The notes under the pieces are model-generated. The model was given only the letters and a program-made list of their open reading frames with translations, searched no databases and was not told the DNA's origin. 49,088 nucleotides of DNA from UBA1715 sp964346725 (GTDB taxonomy: Bacteria; Bacteroidota; Bacteroidia; Bacteroidales; UBA1715), in NCBI GenBank assembly GCA_964346725.1, contig CAYFVM010000011.1, positions 1 to 49,088 on the forward strand, written 5' to 3'. Below, one piece after another: positions 16,372 through 24,253 of the stretch (positions are counted from its first letter, which is position 1; each line of letters opens with the position of its first letter). A program made the translations under genes and the position numbers.

Positions 16372-16827
16372 ATGAAGACAAGACAAGAACTAATAGACAA
16401 GGTAATGGCATTGTTTGACGATGGATATGCCTGCTCTCAATCTATTTTGTTGGCATTTGGCGATGCGTTTGGCTATGATGAAAAAACTGCCAGACTTATT
16501 TCTGCAACATTTGGTGGCGGCATGGGACGCCTGCGCGATAAATGTGGCGCGGCTACCGGAAGTTTTATGGTATGCGGTTTGGCATACGCTCCCGAAGATC
16601 CAAAAGATATGGACAACAAATTACTCTCGTACCGAAAAGTGCGCGAACTTAATAAGGCTCTTGAAGATGAATTTGGTACCGTAAAATGTAGCGAATTACT
16701 CACGAAATATGCAACACGCGAAGCGGTAGAAAAACGTCAACATCATCAGATTATCTGCAAAACCGTGCTTGCATCAGCTGCCGGAAATTTATACGATAAA
16801 TTGGTAGAAGACGGGAAAATCCGTTAG
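16372..16827 (+). CDS. C_GCAxxG_C_C family protein
   Basis: A 151-residue protein with the family's spaced cysteines: C21 (YACSQSIL), C58 in KCGAATGSF (the GCAxxG-like motif, here CGAATG), C68 (VCGLAY), C106 (KCSELL) and C129 (IICKTVL). The family is a redox or metal-binding group of unknown precise role, often near electron-transfer genes; here it ends the xth-pseudouridine synthase operon. It ends tail-to-tail with the glycosyltransferase at 16824, overlapping by 4 nt. A good Shine-Dalgarno sequence precedes it. Confidence 0.88.
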   Translation: MKTRQELIDKVMALFDDGYACSQSILLAFGDAFGYDEKTARLISATFGGGMGRLRDKCGAATGSFMVCGLAYAPEDPKDMDNKLLSYRKVRELNKALEDEFGTVKCSELLTKYATREAVEKRQHHQIICKTVLASAAGNLYDKLVEDGKIR

Positions 16828-18629
16828 TTCTGCCTTTGCCGAGCGTTACAAAGCATTTCTTGGTAAATATCAATGTATTTCTCCATATGCTTTTCGTAAG
16901 AAAATGAGTTTGCATAGTCTAAATTTTGTTCGGCTATTTCCGGATGTTCATAGAAATATGCACTCTTTTCTTTTACAACCTGTGTAATATGTTCAGCTGT
17001 GAAATTGTCAAGAAAAAAAACCGCATCGTTTCCAATCTCTTTGAGCGATGTTTCTTGTGATGAAATAACCGGTTTCTTGAAGAACAATGCTTCAATAATC
17101 GGTAGTCCAAATCCTTCAAATAATGATGGAAATACAAAAGCATAGCAGTGATTGTAGAACCAAATCTTTTCACCTTGACTTATGATACCGGTGAGGAATA
17201 CGTTTTTAATATTCTCATCTGCAATGCGTTGTTTGATGGTTTCGGCATACGGCGTATCGTCTTTTCCAGCAAGGAAAAAATTATATTCCGGCATAAGTTT
17301 CATTGCGTCAAGCAGTACATGAAAATTCTTTTTTGGTTTTATTTCTCCAATACTGAACAAGAATGGTTTGGTAAAATCAACAAGATATTGCGGTACAACT
17401 TCATCTTTTGCGTAAAGTTTTTCCACACCATTGTAGATTACATCAATGTCAAGACCATTGTGTATAAGACGAAGAATGTCGTTTTTGGTGTATTGTGAGA
17501 TGGCCGTAATTTTGTCCGCTTGATATATTTCTTTAAGGATGTTCCTCATATACTTGTTTATTTTTCCCCCTTTTTTTTCATACACAAAATTTAAATCATG
17601 TATGGTCAAAAGCTTAGATATATAGCGAATTGGTTGAAAACGACTTTTTTGGTGAATAGAATGCCATAGGTCAAATTTAGGCATAAGCCATGGTAAAAGT
17701 TTATATATTTTTCTGCTTTTAATGTATTTCACAGAATTACCAAACGCACCAATATATTGTTTAGGAACTAATAGGTATATGTTGAAATTATGGTTTGGGT
17801 GTTCTTTAAAATACATTCCGTAATTGTACGCAACTTGCCCCAAGCCACAGTTGTAATTGCGTAGAATAGAAAGGTCAATTAATACACGTTGGGGTGTTTT
17901 TTTTCTGTATACATTAAAAATTTGTTCATCTCTTTCAATCTGTTTTTTCCAGTGTTTGCAGTGAAGTATACTATATTTTGTCTTTGGTGGCAAATAGACA
18001 ACAGTTTTGTAACCCACAAGTCTCTCGTGAATCTTGTGAATCCAATGAATAGTAGGTATGTTTTTGTATATACGACGTTGATAATCAGGGTAATTGAGGA
18101 TTTTCCATTTACCTCGTTTGTTGTATGTTTCCCAAAGAAGAAAAGGCTCATCGTCATTTATCATCACATTGATGCGTGCAAGACGAATTAAGTCGTATGG
18201 GTTTTCTGCAAGAATGTTGTGCAGGTGCTTCATCAAGTATGGCGAAGGAATTTCGTCGGCATCGAGCTGAAAAATGTAGTCGCACTTTGTGAAGTTTTTT
18301 AAGTTACTTTTGAAAGTACCGAAATTGTGATTGAGAGGATATTCAATATATTTTTTGATATGCGCTTTATACTCTGCAATCACCTTAAGCACTTCTTCAG
18401 TGGTGTTCCCTTTGTCGCCTTGAATAAGTATTTCGTCGCATTCGCTTTTGTATGGAATAATTGCATCAAGCAAATTGCGCAACTCGTTATCTTCATCGCA
18501 TACTGTGATAGCATAGCAAACCGAAAGTTCAGAGCCGTAATGCTTAATTCCTTTATGAAGAATAGGGAATCGTCTTTTTATAAAAAGAAGTCGCGCAATA
18601 GTGTTGAGCGTTCTGTTGATTAGATTCAT
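16824..18629 (-). CDS. bifunctional GT2-GT4 glycosyltransferase fusion
   Basis: A 601-residue protein joining two glycosyltransferase folds. Residues about 35-235 form a GT2 domain: LSVCYAITVCDEDNELRNLL, EILIQGDKGNT, and the LDADEIPSP metal-binding motif (DAD at 123-125), with the conserved WIHKIHERL afterwards. Residues about 248-595 form a GT4 domain: VLIDLSILRNYNCGLGQVAY, LLTIHDLNFVYEKKG (340-354), FLFSIGEIKPKKNFH and the E-x7-E motif EGFGLPIIEAL (E505, E513). It probably adds two successive sugars to one surface glycan. It has its own promoter box and overlaps the preceding plus-strand gene by 4 nt at the stops. Confidence 0.9.
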   Translation of the reverse strand: MNLINRTLNTIARLLFIKRRFPILHKGIKHYGSELSVCYAITVCDEDNELRNLLDAIIPYKSECDEILIQGDKGNTTEEVLKVIAEYKAHIKKYIEYPLNHNFGTFKSNLKNFTKCDYIFQLDADEIPSPYLMKHLHNILAENPYDLIRLARINVMINDDEPFLLWETYNKRGKWKILNYPDYQRRIYKNIPTIHWIHKIHERLVGYKTVVYLPPKTKYSILHCKHWKKQIERDEQIFNVYRKKTPQRVLIDLSILRNYNCGLGQVAYNYGMYFKEHPNHNFNIYLLVPKQYIGAFGNSVKYIKSRKIYKLLPWLMPKFDLWHSIHQKSRFQPIRYISKLLTIHDLNFVYEKKGGKINKYMRNILKEIYQADKITAISQYTKNDILRLIHNGLDIDVIYNGVEKLYAKDEVVPQYLVDFTKPFLFSIGEIKPKKNFHVLLDAMKLMPEYNFFLAGKDDTPYAETIKQRIADENIKNVFLTGIISQGEKIWFYNHCYAFVFPSLFEGFGLPIIEALFFKKPVISSQETSLKEIGNDAVFFLDNFTAEHITQVVKEKSAYFYEHPEIAEQNLDYANSFSYEKHMEKYIDIYQEMLCNARQRQN

Positions 18630-18648
18630 AGGTTATAATAACTTGAGG

Positions 18649-18656
18649 CAAAGGTA
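18649..18656 (-). promoter_or_regulatory. -7 promoter box of the GT2-GT4 fusion gene
   Basis: The reverse strand reads TACCTTTG, 19 nt before the ATG at 18629. Confidence 0.55.
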
Positions 18657-18707
18657 TTATTAATGCGTTATATGAAGAAAAGAATATTAAAAAAGTTGCT
18701 TCTTGTT

Positions 18708-19328
18708 TTAGTTTAGTGTTTCTATAATATGTTGAATTTTTTGGTGAAGATTTTTTATAGCCAAAGAAATTTCCCATTTGGATTTGTTGCGTTCGCCTAC
18801 ATAATTTGAAACTGCGCGCAGTTGCACAAAGGGAATGTTTTCTTTGATGCACACATAGTGAACGTACGCACCTTCCATGCTTTCAACACAAGGGTCAAAC
18901 TGCTTTATGAGTCTTTGTTTTTGCGCTTCGGTTGAGGTGATAGTGAGCGAAGTTACCCCAATTACTTTTGGCACCTCCGCAAAATCGTTTTGTGGTGCTA
19001 CGAGTTGTCCTTTCGAAAATGGTGTTTTATGTGAACTAATAAGTTTGAGGTCGAATCCTGTCTTCCATTTCCCGTTTTCTTCAGCACCAAAATCTGCAAA
19101 ATGATCAATCATTACCGAAACAACTTCGCCAAGTTTGAGTGTGGGGTCAAATGCTCCGCAAATTCCCGCATGGATTATGAAATCAGGTCTGTTTTTGTTG
19201 CAATATTTTGTAAGAGAATATATGCTTGCAAAACCACCTATGCCTGATATAAGCACCTCTCCGTTGGCTTTTGACGATTCAAATCCTCGTGCTTCGAGTT
19301 CTGAAGGGAAAACTACAAGTATGTTCAT
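18708..19328 (-). CDS. mqnB: futalosine hydrolase
   Basis: A 206-residue nucleosidase of the purine-phosphorylase fold that removes adenine/hypoxanthine from futalosine in the alternative menaquinone route. Markers are the N-terminal MNILVVFPSELEARGF, ISGIGGFASIYSLTKY, HAGICGAFDPTLKLGEVV, the nucleoside-binding VESMEGAY (148-155), and RAVSNYVGERNKSKW (171-185), which separates MqnB from MTA/SAH nucleosidases. The gene closes the thyA-thioesterase-folA-mqnB series, 1 nt after folA. The other mqn genes are not in the window. Confidence 0.9.
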   Translation of the reverse strand: MNILVVFPSELEARGFESSKANGEVLISGIGGFASIYSLTKYCNKNRPDFIIHAGICGAFDPTLKLGEVVSVMIDHFADFGAEENGKWKTGFDLKLISSHKTPFSKGQLVAPQNDFAEVPKVIGVTSLTITSTEAQKQRLIKQFDPCVESMEGAYVHYVCIKENIPFVQLRAVSNYVGERNKSKWEISLAIKNLHQKIQHIIETLN

Positions 19329-19329
19329 C

Positions 19330-19617
19330 TTATTTTCTTCGATATTCTACAAAAGTGTAGTCGTATTCGTTTTTTTCATCGGCTTGGTGTTTCTCTTCAG
19401 AAACTTTTTCCCAAATNNNNNNNNNNNNNNNNNNNNNNNNNNNNNNNNNNNNNNNNNNNNNNNNNNNNNNNNNNNNNNNNNNNNNNNNNNNNNNNNNNNN
19501 NNNNNNNNNNNNNNNNCGTTTGAAAAATTGCATATCTCCCGACAAACGCCACAAGAGCGCATTGTCTTTGCCTATGACATTATTATCGGATATGGCTACA
19601 ATGATGGCAGTTTTCAT
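19330..19617 (-). CDS. folA: dihydrofolate reductase, interrupted by an assembly gap
   Basis: FolA reduces dihydrofolate to tetrahydrofolate, replenishing what ThyA oxidises. The visible N-terminus has IIVAISDNNVIGKDNALLWR, with the conserved NxxIGKxNxLLWxLxxDMxFF pattern; the visible C-terminus ends DYTFVEYRRK, also typical. Between them are exactly 100 Ns (19417-19516). Only about 61 residues are seen; the family has about 160, so roughly 100 residues (300 nt) are missing and the N run is a placeholder. The reading frame passes through the Ns only by chance. It sits 1 nt after the thioesterase gene and 1 nt before mqnB. Confidence 0.9.
   Translation of the reverse strand: MKTAIIVAISDNNVIGKDNALLWRLSGDMQFFKXXXXXXXXXXXXXXXXXXXXXXXXXXXXXXXXXXIWEKVSEEKHQADEKNEYDYTFVEYRRK
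19417..19516. other. assembly gap of 100 Ns
   Basis: Exactly 100 consecutive Ns within folA, the standard filler for a scaffold gap of unknown size. From the length of dihydrofolate reductases the true gap is nearer 300 nt. All coordinates beyond it are therefore provisional. Confidence 0.98.
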
Positions 19618-19618
19618 A

Positions 19619-20029
19619 TTATTTTATTTCTTCACCCGATTGGAGTAGTTTGTAAAATTCCGGATATGTATCCGCAAGGATAATAGGTTTGCCGTTTCCG
19701 TCCAAAAAGCAGTGGGTGCTTGATGCTGTGGCAACAATATTCCCATTAGATGTCATGGTGTACCCTAATATAAGTTTTACTGCGGTGCATCGAATAACCG
19801 AAACAGCAATAGAAATTTCGTCTGAGAAAGTGGTGGGGTGTTTATATTCGCACGATACACTGATAACTGGAGAAACTATGCCGTCAGCTTCCATTTGTTG
19901 GTAACTAAGGCCTGTTTGTTCCATAAAATCAACGCGAGCTTCTTCCATAAAACGGATGTAGTTAGAATGATGTGTAACTTTCATTCTATCTGTCTCGTAG
20001 TATTGTATTTTGTGAATAAATGGTTTCAT
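19619..20029 (-). CDS. 4HBT hotdog-fold acyl-CoA thioesterase (YbgC/FadM-like)
   Basis: A 136-residue hotdog-fold protein that would hydrolyse acyl-CoA thioesters. The start MKPFIHKIQYYETDRMKVTH, the active-site region YYETDRMKVTHHSNYIRFMEEARVDFM with the catalytic Asp, and SPVISVSCEYKHPTTFSDEI are classic for the YbgC/FadM group. ATG 20029 is preferred; a longer frame from 20080 would overlap thyA. It lies between thyA and folA. The substrate is unknown, and a role with menaquinone or folate genes is only suggested by place. Confidence 0.88.
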   Translation of the reverse strand: MKPFIHKIQYYETDRMKVTHHSNYIRFMEEARVDFMEQTGLSYQQMEADGIVSPVISVSCEYKHPTTFSDEISIAVSVIRCTAVKLILGYTMTSNGNIVATASSTHCFLDGNGKPIILADTYPEFYKLLQSGEEIK

Positions 20030-20039
20030 TGATATTATT

Positions 20040-20867
20040 TTAGATTGACACCTCGCCCTTGATTGCAGGATGTGGGTCATAATTCAGTATTTCGATATCT
20101 TCGTATGTGAAGTCAAACAGGTTTTTGACATTAGGATTTAGGTGGAGTGTTGGTAATTGACGAGGTGTTCGAGACAATTGTAGTTTGCATTGTTCTTTAA
20201 GGTTGTTGTAAATGTGAACATCGCCGAATGTGTGCACAAAATCGCCTACTTGTAGGTTGCACACTTGCGCTATCATGTGTGTAAGCAAAGCATACGATGC
20301 AATGTTGAAGGGAACGCCTAGGAAAAGGTCAGCACTGCGCTGGTATAGTTGACACGAAAGTTTTCCGTTGGTAACGTAGAATTGGAAAAATGCGTGGCAC
20401 GGTGGTAAGGCCGCTTTGCCGGCCGCAACGTTGGCTGCAAAGTCTTTTTCGTGTTCGTCAGGAAGCACCGATGGATTCCATGCCGAAACAATCAAACGAC
20501 GGCTGTTAGGATTCGTTTTTATATCGTTAACAACATTTGCAATTTGGTCAATGCCTTCGTTATTCCAATTACGCCATTGCGCACCGTAAACCGGTCCCAA
20601 ATCGCCGTTTTCGTCGGCCCATTCGTCCCAAATACTTACGTTGTGGTTGTGCAGATATTTAATATTCGTATCGCCGCGAAGCAACCAGAGCAGTTCATAG
20701 ATTATGGAACGAGTGTGAACTTTTTTCGTAGTGAGCAAAGGAAAACCTTTCTGTAAATCAAAACGCATTTGGTACCCGAAAATACTCTTTGTTCCTGTTC
20801 CTGTGCGGTCGCCTTTATCAACGCCTTCGTCCAAAATCTTTTGAACCAAATCTAAATACTGCTGCAT
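20040..20867 (-). CDS. thyA: thymidylate synthase
   Basis: A 275-residue enzyme converting dUMP and methylene-tetrahydrofolate to dTMP and dihydrofolate. Signature features are RTGTGTKSIFGYQMRFDL (21-38), the GDTNIKYLHNHNVSIWDEWA stretch, GPVYGAQWRNW, the nucleophile in ALPPCHAFFQFY (Cys157), and YQRSADLFLGVPFNIASYA (175-193). A short insertion before the catalytic loop (about 139-152) makes it slightly longer than the 264-residue E. coli enzyme. It leads the operon thyA-thioesterase-folA-mqnB, coupling it to folA, as is common. Confidence 0.98.
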   Translation of the reverse strand: MQQYLDLVQKILDEGVDKGDRTGTGTKSIFGYQMRFDLQKGFPLLTTKKVHTRSIIYELLWLLRGDTNIKYLHNHNVSIWDEWADENGDLGPVYGAQWRNWNNEGIDQIANVVNDIKTNPNSRRLIVSAWNPSVLPDEHEKDFAANVAAGKAALPPCHAFFQFYVTNGKLSCQLYQRSADLFLGVPFNIASYALLTHMIAQVCNLQVGDFVHTFGDVHIYNNLKEQCKLQLSRTPRQLPTLHLNPNVKNLFDFTYEDIEILNYDPHPAIKGEVSI

Positions 20868-20885
20868 AGTGAAGAATTGTTTCTA

Positions 20886-20893
20886 CAAATATA
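20886..20893 (-). promoter_or_regulatory. -7 promoter box of the thyA operon
   Basis: The reverse strand reads TATATTTG, 18 nt before the thyA ATG at 20867. Confidence 0.55.
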
Positions 20894-20958
20894 GGATTTT
20901 AAATAAAAGTAAACTAGACTAATCATGTTTGCTTACTCAACTATATTGCAAAAAGTTG

Positions 20959-20966
20959 TATTTTTG
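20959..20966 (+). promoter_or_regulatory. -7 promoter box of lpxH
   Basis: TATTTTTG, 17 nt before the ATG at 20984; it shares the 116-nt divergent spacer with the thyA promoter. Confidence 0.55.
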
Positions 20967-20983
20967 CCCAACAAAACCCCGAT

Positions 20984-21745
20984 ATGAAGAATATTTATTT
21001 CGCTTCTGATTTTCATCTTGGCTTTCCTAACGAGGAAGAAAGTAAAACACGTGAGGCTCTTATAATCAAATGGTTAGACGAAATTAAGCCTTCGTGTTGC
21101 GAATTGTATTTGTTGGGCGATGTGTTTGACTTTTGGTTTGAATACAAGTGGGTTGCGCCCAAAGGCTATGTGCGTTTGTTGGCGAAATTGGCCGAATTTG
21201 TTGATGCAGGCATTCCGGTCAATCTATTTTCGGGCAACCACGATTTGTGGTACGGTGATTATTTGACCAAAGAAATAGGAATCACAATTTTCAACAATCC
21301 GCTCGAACGAGAATATTTTGGTAAATCGTTCTTTATTCATCATGGTCATGCCTTGGGTTCGTTCGATAAGGGAATGAATTTTTTGCATACAATATTTTCT
21401 TGTAAATTTTTGCAATGGTGTTTCCGTGTAGTGCCGGTAAATTGGGCTTTTGGCTTTGCGCACGCGTGGTCTTCGCACAATCGTAAAGTAAAAGTATATG
21501 AGTCGTCAAACTATATGGGCGACGACAAAGAATTTTTGTTGCTTTATGCAAAACAAGTGCTTAAAACCAAGCACTACGACTATTTCATATTTGGACATCG
21601 TCATGTGGCTGTGGATAAAGAAATTGCCCCAAATAGTCGATACATTAATTTAGGTAATTGGATTACAAATTCAACCTATGCGGTGCTTTCCGAAATAGGT
21701 TTGGAGGCTCGTTCCTACAAAGGTGGCGACGAAATAGTACATTAA
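20984..21745 (+). CDS. lpxH: UDP-2,3-diacylglucosamine diphosphatase
   Basis: A 253-residue calcineurin-like metallophosphatase that releases UMP to give lipid X in lipid A synthesis, at the inner membrane. The metal ligands are in order: SDFHLG (D9, H11), LLGDVFDFWFEY (D46), SGNHDLWYG (N85, H86), HHGHALG (H120) and FGHRH (H205, H207). The DVFDFWFEY motif is typical of LpxH. The hydrophobic helical insert (about 130-165) that binds acyl chains is present. It overlaps the DUF5683 gene by 4 nt at the stops. Confidence 0.95.
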   Translation: MKNIYFASDFHLGFPNEEESKTREALIIKWLDEIKPSCCELYLLGDVFDFWFEYKWVAPKGYVRLLAKLAEFVDAGIPVNLFSGNHDLWYGDYLTKEIGITIFNNPLEREYFGKSFFIHHGHALGSFDKGMNFLHTIFSCKFLQWCFRVVPVNWAFGFAHAWSSHNRKVKVYESSNYMGDDKEFLLLYAKQVLKTKHYDYFIFGHRHVAVDKEIAPNSRYINLGNWITNSTYAVLSEIGLEARSYKGGDEIVH

Positions 21746-22347
21746 AATTGCATAGAAAATTTAACTCCGGTGGGTAACGGTGCAGGTGTGGTCCCATACG
21801 TAGAAAAATATGCCGGTTGCCATTGTATAGTTAAATCATCCGAAACATCAAATTCGAAAAGATGCGCTTCAACGTATGCATCAAGAATGTTTACCATATA
21901 CCATACCCCAACACCAATAATGCACAAGTCACGATATTTACGATAATAGTCACGTCCTTGTTGCACGGCAGACGGAGAATATCCAGTTTCGCCACGAACC
22001 GTAAGAATGGTATCGTTTGGAGGCATAAGTCCTTGCTCCAAAAACGGATTTCGGTAATCGTTGTATGCTGTTTTGAACGATTTATAATAATCTTGGTAAA
22101 AGTACAATCCGTATCCTATGCCGGCAAATCCTACATATATTATGGGCGTTTTCCACCATGAGCCATTGTATATTTGTCCGCTTCCCGGAATAAAGGTTGA
22201 GAGTAGTGCTGCTGTTTTTGGAGAGTGTTTTTTCTCTACTGACGCTGCAGAATCGCTTGGCAAACTTTGCAGAGTAGTATTGTTTTGTTGAGCAAAAACA
22301 CTATATGCCAATATGCAACTCAAACAGCAGAGTAAAAACTTTTGCAT
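21742..22347 (-). CDS. DUF5683 domain protein
   Basis: A 201-residue protein of unknown function. It begins with a signal peptide (CLSCILAYSVFAQQ) and has the DUF5683 hallmark KTAALLSTFIPGSGQIYNG followed by WWKTPIIYVGFAGIGYGLYF, suggesting hydrophobic hairpins in the membrane, then DYYRKYRDLCIIGVGVWYMVNILDAYVEAHLFEF. In Bacteroidetes this family is characteristically downstream of parA-parB, as here (2 nt after parB). The function is not known. It overlaps lpxH by 4 nt at the stops. Confidence 0.88.
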   Translation of the reverse strand: MQKFLLCCLSCILAYSVFAQQNNTTLQSLPSDSAASVEKKHSPKTAALLSTFIPGSGQIYNGSWWKTPIIYVGFAGIGYGLYFYQDYYKSFKTAYNDYRNPFLEQGLMPPNDTILTVRGETGYSPSAVQQGRDYYRKYRDLCIIGVGVWYMVNILDAYVEAHLFEFDVSDDLTIQWQPAYFSTYGTTPAPLPTGVKFSMQF

Positions 22348-22349
22348 TC

Positions 22350-23219
22350 TTATTTAATTTGGTCAAGCAATGCTACTATTTTGTTTAGCTCGTCAGTATT
22401 TTTGAAAGGAATTGAGATTTTACCATTACCTTTTGGCATTACCGAGAGCGAAACTTTTGACTTTAGTTTTGTTGCAATCTTTTCTTGTAATGTTTTTTGT
22501 TCATTATTAAGTTTCGAGGCAGAACTTTTTGGAGAGTCTTTTTGCTCTTTAATCTTGCGTACAAGTTCTTCGAGCGCACGTACCGATAATCCTTTGTCTA
22601 TAATCTCGGTGTATAGTTCTTTTTGTTTGTTTTCGTCAGAAACAGAAAGAATAACCTTTGCGTGTCCTTCGGAAATATCTCCATTGGCAAGTCCTACTTG
22701 AATTTCTGGTGGCAATTTGAGTAATCGGATAGAATTGGCAATAGTGGTATTGCTTTTTCCTACTTTTTGTCCCAATTGTTCTTGGGTCAAATTACCTTCT
22801 TCTATAAGACGCTGGTATGTAATTGCTATTTCAATAGGGTCAAGGTCTTCACGTTGAATGTTTTCAACCAAACCCATAATAAGAGTTTTTTGGTCGTCAA
22901 CTTCATCTCGAACGTATGCAGGAATTGTTTCCTTTTGTGCAAGTTTTGATGCGCGAAAACGACGTTCTCCCGAAATAATTTGGTATGCATTTACTCCCGT
23001 TTTCCTTACAGTAATAGGCGTAATAACTCCTAATTCTTTAATGGAATCGGATAGTTCTTGTAGTGATTCGTCGTCAAATGTTTTTCGTGGTTGGTCGGGA
23101 TTTGCAGTTATGGTTGCAATGTTTATCTCCGAAACTCCGGAACGATTCATATTGTTGATCGCCGTTTTTGAGCCTCCAAGTACTGCCTCTATTCCTTTCC
23201 CTAATACTGGTTTTGTCAT
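22350..23219 (-). CDS. parB: chromosome-partitioning protein ParB/Spo0J
   Basis: A 289-residue CTP-dependent DNA clamp that loads at parS sites and directs origin segregation. The N-terminal LGKGIEAVLGG is the usual start. The CTP-binding ParB domain includes NPDQPRKTFDDESLQELSDSI, and SGERRFRASKLAQ with the GERRxRA motif. ENIQREDLDPIE follows, then the helix-turn-helix LTQEQLGQKVGKSNTTIANSIRLLKLP (about 147-173) and GDISEGHAKVIL. The C-terminal dimer domain ends the protein. The ATG overlaps the parA stop (ATGA). I saw no convincing parS in the window. Confidence 0.96.
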   Translation of the reverse strand: MTKPVLGKGIEAVLGGSKTAINNMNRSGVSEINIATITANPDQPRKTFDDESLQELSDSIKELGVITPITVRKTGVNAYQIISGERRFRASKLAQKETIPAYVRDEVDDQKTLIMGLVENIQREDLDPIEIAITYQRLIEEGNLTQEQLGQKVGKSNTTIANSIRLLKLPPEIQVGLANGDISEGHAKVILSVSDENKQKELYTEIIDKGLSVRALEELVRKIKEQKDSPKSSASKLNNEQKTLQEKIATKLKSKVSLSVMPKGNGKISIPFKNTDELNKIVALLDQIK

Positions 23220-24007
23220 TATTGTTTCGTTTCAGGTAAATTGTTTCTGCGCAAAAGTTCTTGCGCCAAGTTTAAGTAATTTCTTGCTCCAATAGAGGCT
23301 GCATCGTAAGTGATTACAGGCTTTCCAAAACTTGGAGCTTCGGCTAATTTTACATTTCTTTGTATAATAGTTTCAAACATCATGTTTTGGAAATGTTTGT
23401 GAACTTCTTCCACAACTTGATTTGAAAGTCTTAGACGAACATCATACATTGTGATAAGGAATCCTTCAATAGCAAGTGATTGGTTGAAGTTGTCTTGTAC
23501 CAAACGTACCGTGTTTAAAAGTTGTGATAGACCTTCTAACGCAAAATATTCACATTGAATCGTTACAAGTACCGAATCGGCTGCTGCAAGTGCGTTCGTC
23601 GTTAAAATTCCTAACGAAGGCGTGCAGTCAATGATTATGAAGTCGTATAGGTTACGAACGCCGTCAATCACTTTTTTCAAATACATATTGCGGTCAACGT
23701 CGTTTGCTAACTCAAGTTCCAAGCCTACTAAGTCAATATTTGCAGGTAGAATGTCAAGTTTGTCAATTTCTTCATAATTATGAATGGCTTCTTTTGGTGT
23801 GCATTTGCCAGCCAAACATTCGTATATTCCTAGTAAATTCGGGTCTTTTATGTCAATGCCCAATCCAGTTGAAGCGTTCCCTTGTGGGTCAAAGTCAACG
23901 ATAAGGACTGAATATTCAAGAGCAGCTAAACTTGCACCTAAGTTGATGCTTGTTGTGGTTTTTCCCACGCCTCCCTTTTGATTTGCAACAGCAATTACTT
24001 TTCCCAT
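23219..24007 (-). CDS. parA: chromosome-partitioning ATPase ParA/Soj
   Basis: A 262-residue Walker-type ATPase that drives segregation with ParB. The deviant Walker A KGGVGKTT (11-18), the switch-region VDFDPQGNAS, and IIDCTPSLGILTTNALAAAD identify it. The DNA-binding C-terminal region QRNVKLAEAPSFGKPVITYDA is typical of chromosomal Soj. The start ATG at 24007 gives MGKVIAVANQ, and TATTTTTG on the reverse strand lies upstream. It heads the parA-parB-DUF5683 operon. Confidence 0.97.
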   Translation of the reverse strand: MGKVIAVANQKGGVGKTTTSINLGASLAALEYSVLIVDFDPQGNASTGLGIDIKDPNLLGIYECLAGKCTPKEAIHNYEEIDKLDILPANIDLVGLELELANDVDRNMYLKKVIDGVRNLYDFIIIDCTPSLGILTTNALAAADSVLVTIQCEYFALEGLSQLLNTVRLVQDNFNQSLAIEGFLITMYDVRLRLSNQVVEEVHKHFQNMMFETIIQRNVKLAEAPSFGKPVITYDAASIGARNYLNLAQELLRRNNLPETKQ

Positions 24008-24037
24008 TTTTTATATTTTATATTTGGCATTAGACCC

Positions 24038-24045
24038 CAAAAATA
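24038..24045 (-). promoter_or_regulatory. -7 promoter box of the parAB operon
   Basis: The reverse strand reads TATTTTTG, 30 nt before the parA ATG at 24007. The rest of the 246-nt spacer up to 24254 is AT-rich; it holds this box and the divergent one at 24225, with no recognisable RNA gene. Confidence 0.5.
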
Positions 24046-24224
24046 CAAAAAAACCTTATGTCCAAATCCGCTTCTTTTTTATTGTATAGATAAAATAGTC
24101 TTAACACCTTGATTTATAGTTATTAAAAAGTTATTAACAATATAAAATACCGCTTTCGTTTTTTAGAAAATGAATTTGATGATTTTTGAAAATGTCTTGG
24201 CGAAAAGAATTCTATAAATATTCT

Positions 24225-24232
24225 TACCTTTG
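24225..24232 (+). promoter_or_regulatory. -7 promoter box of the Lnb-like gene
   Basis: TACCTTTG, 21 nt before the ATG at 24254. An earlier in-frame start at 24230 would fall within this box and is rejected. Confidence 0.55.
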
Positions 24233-24253
24233 TTTAGTATTAAACGTAGAAAC

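Noticed and set aside
24046..24224. AT-rich spacer beside parA as a possible replication origin
   Set aside because: No cluster of DnaA boxes (TTATCCACA) or parS is visible, only AT-rich text with repeated GTTATTAA. Proximity to parAB alone is not enough.
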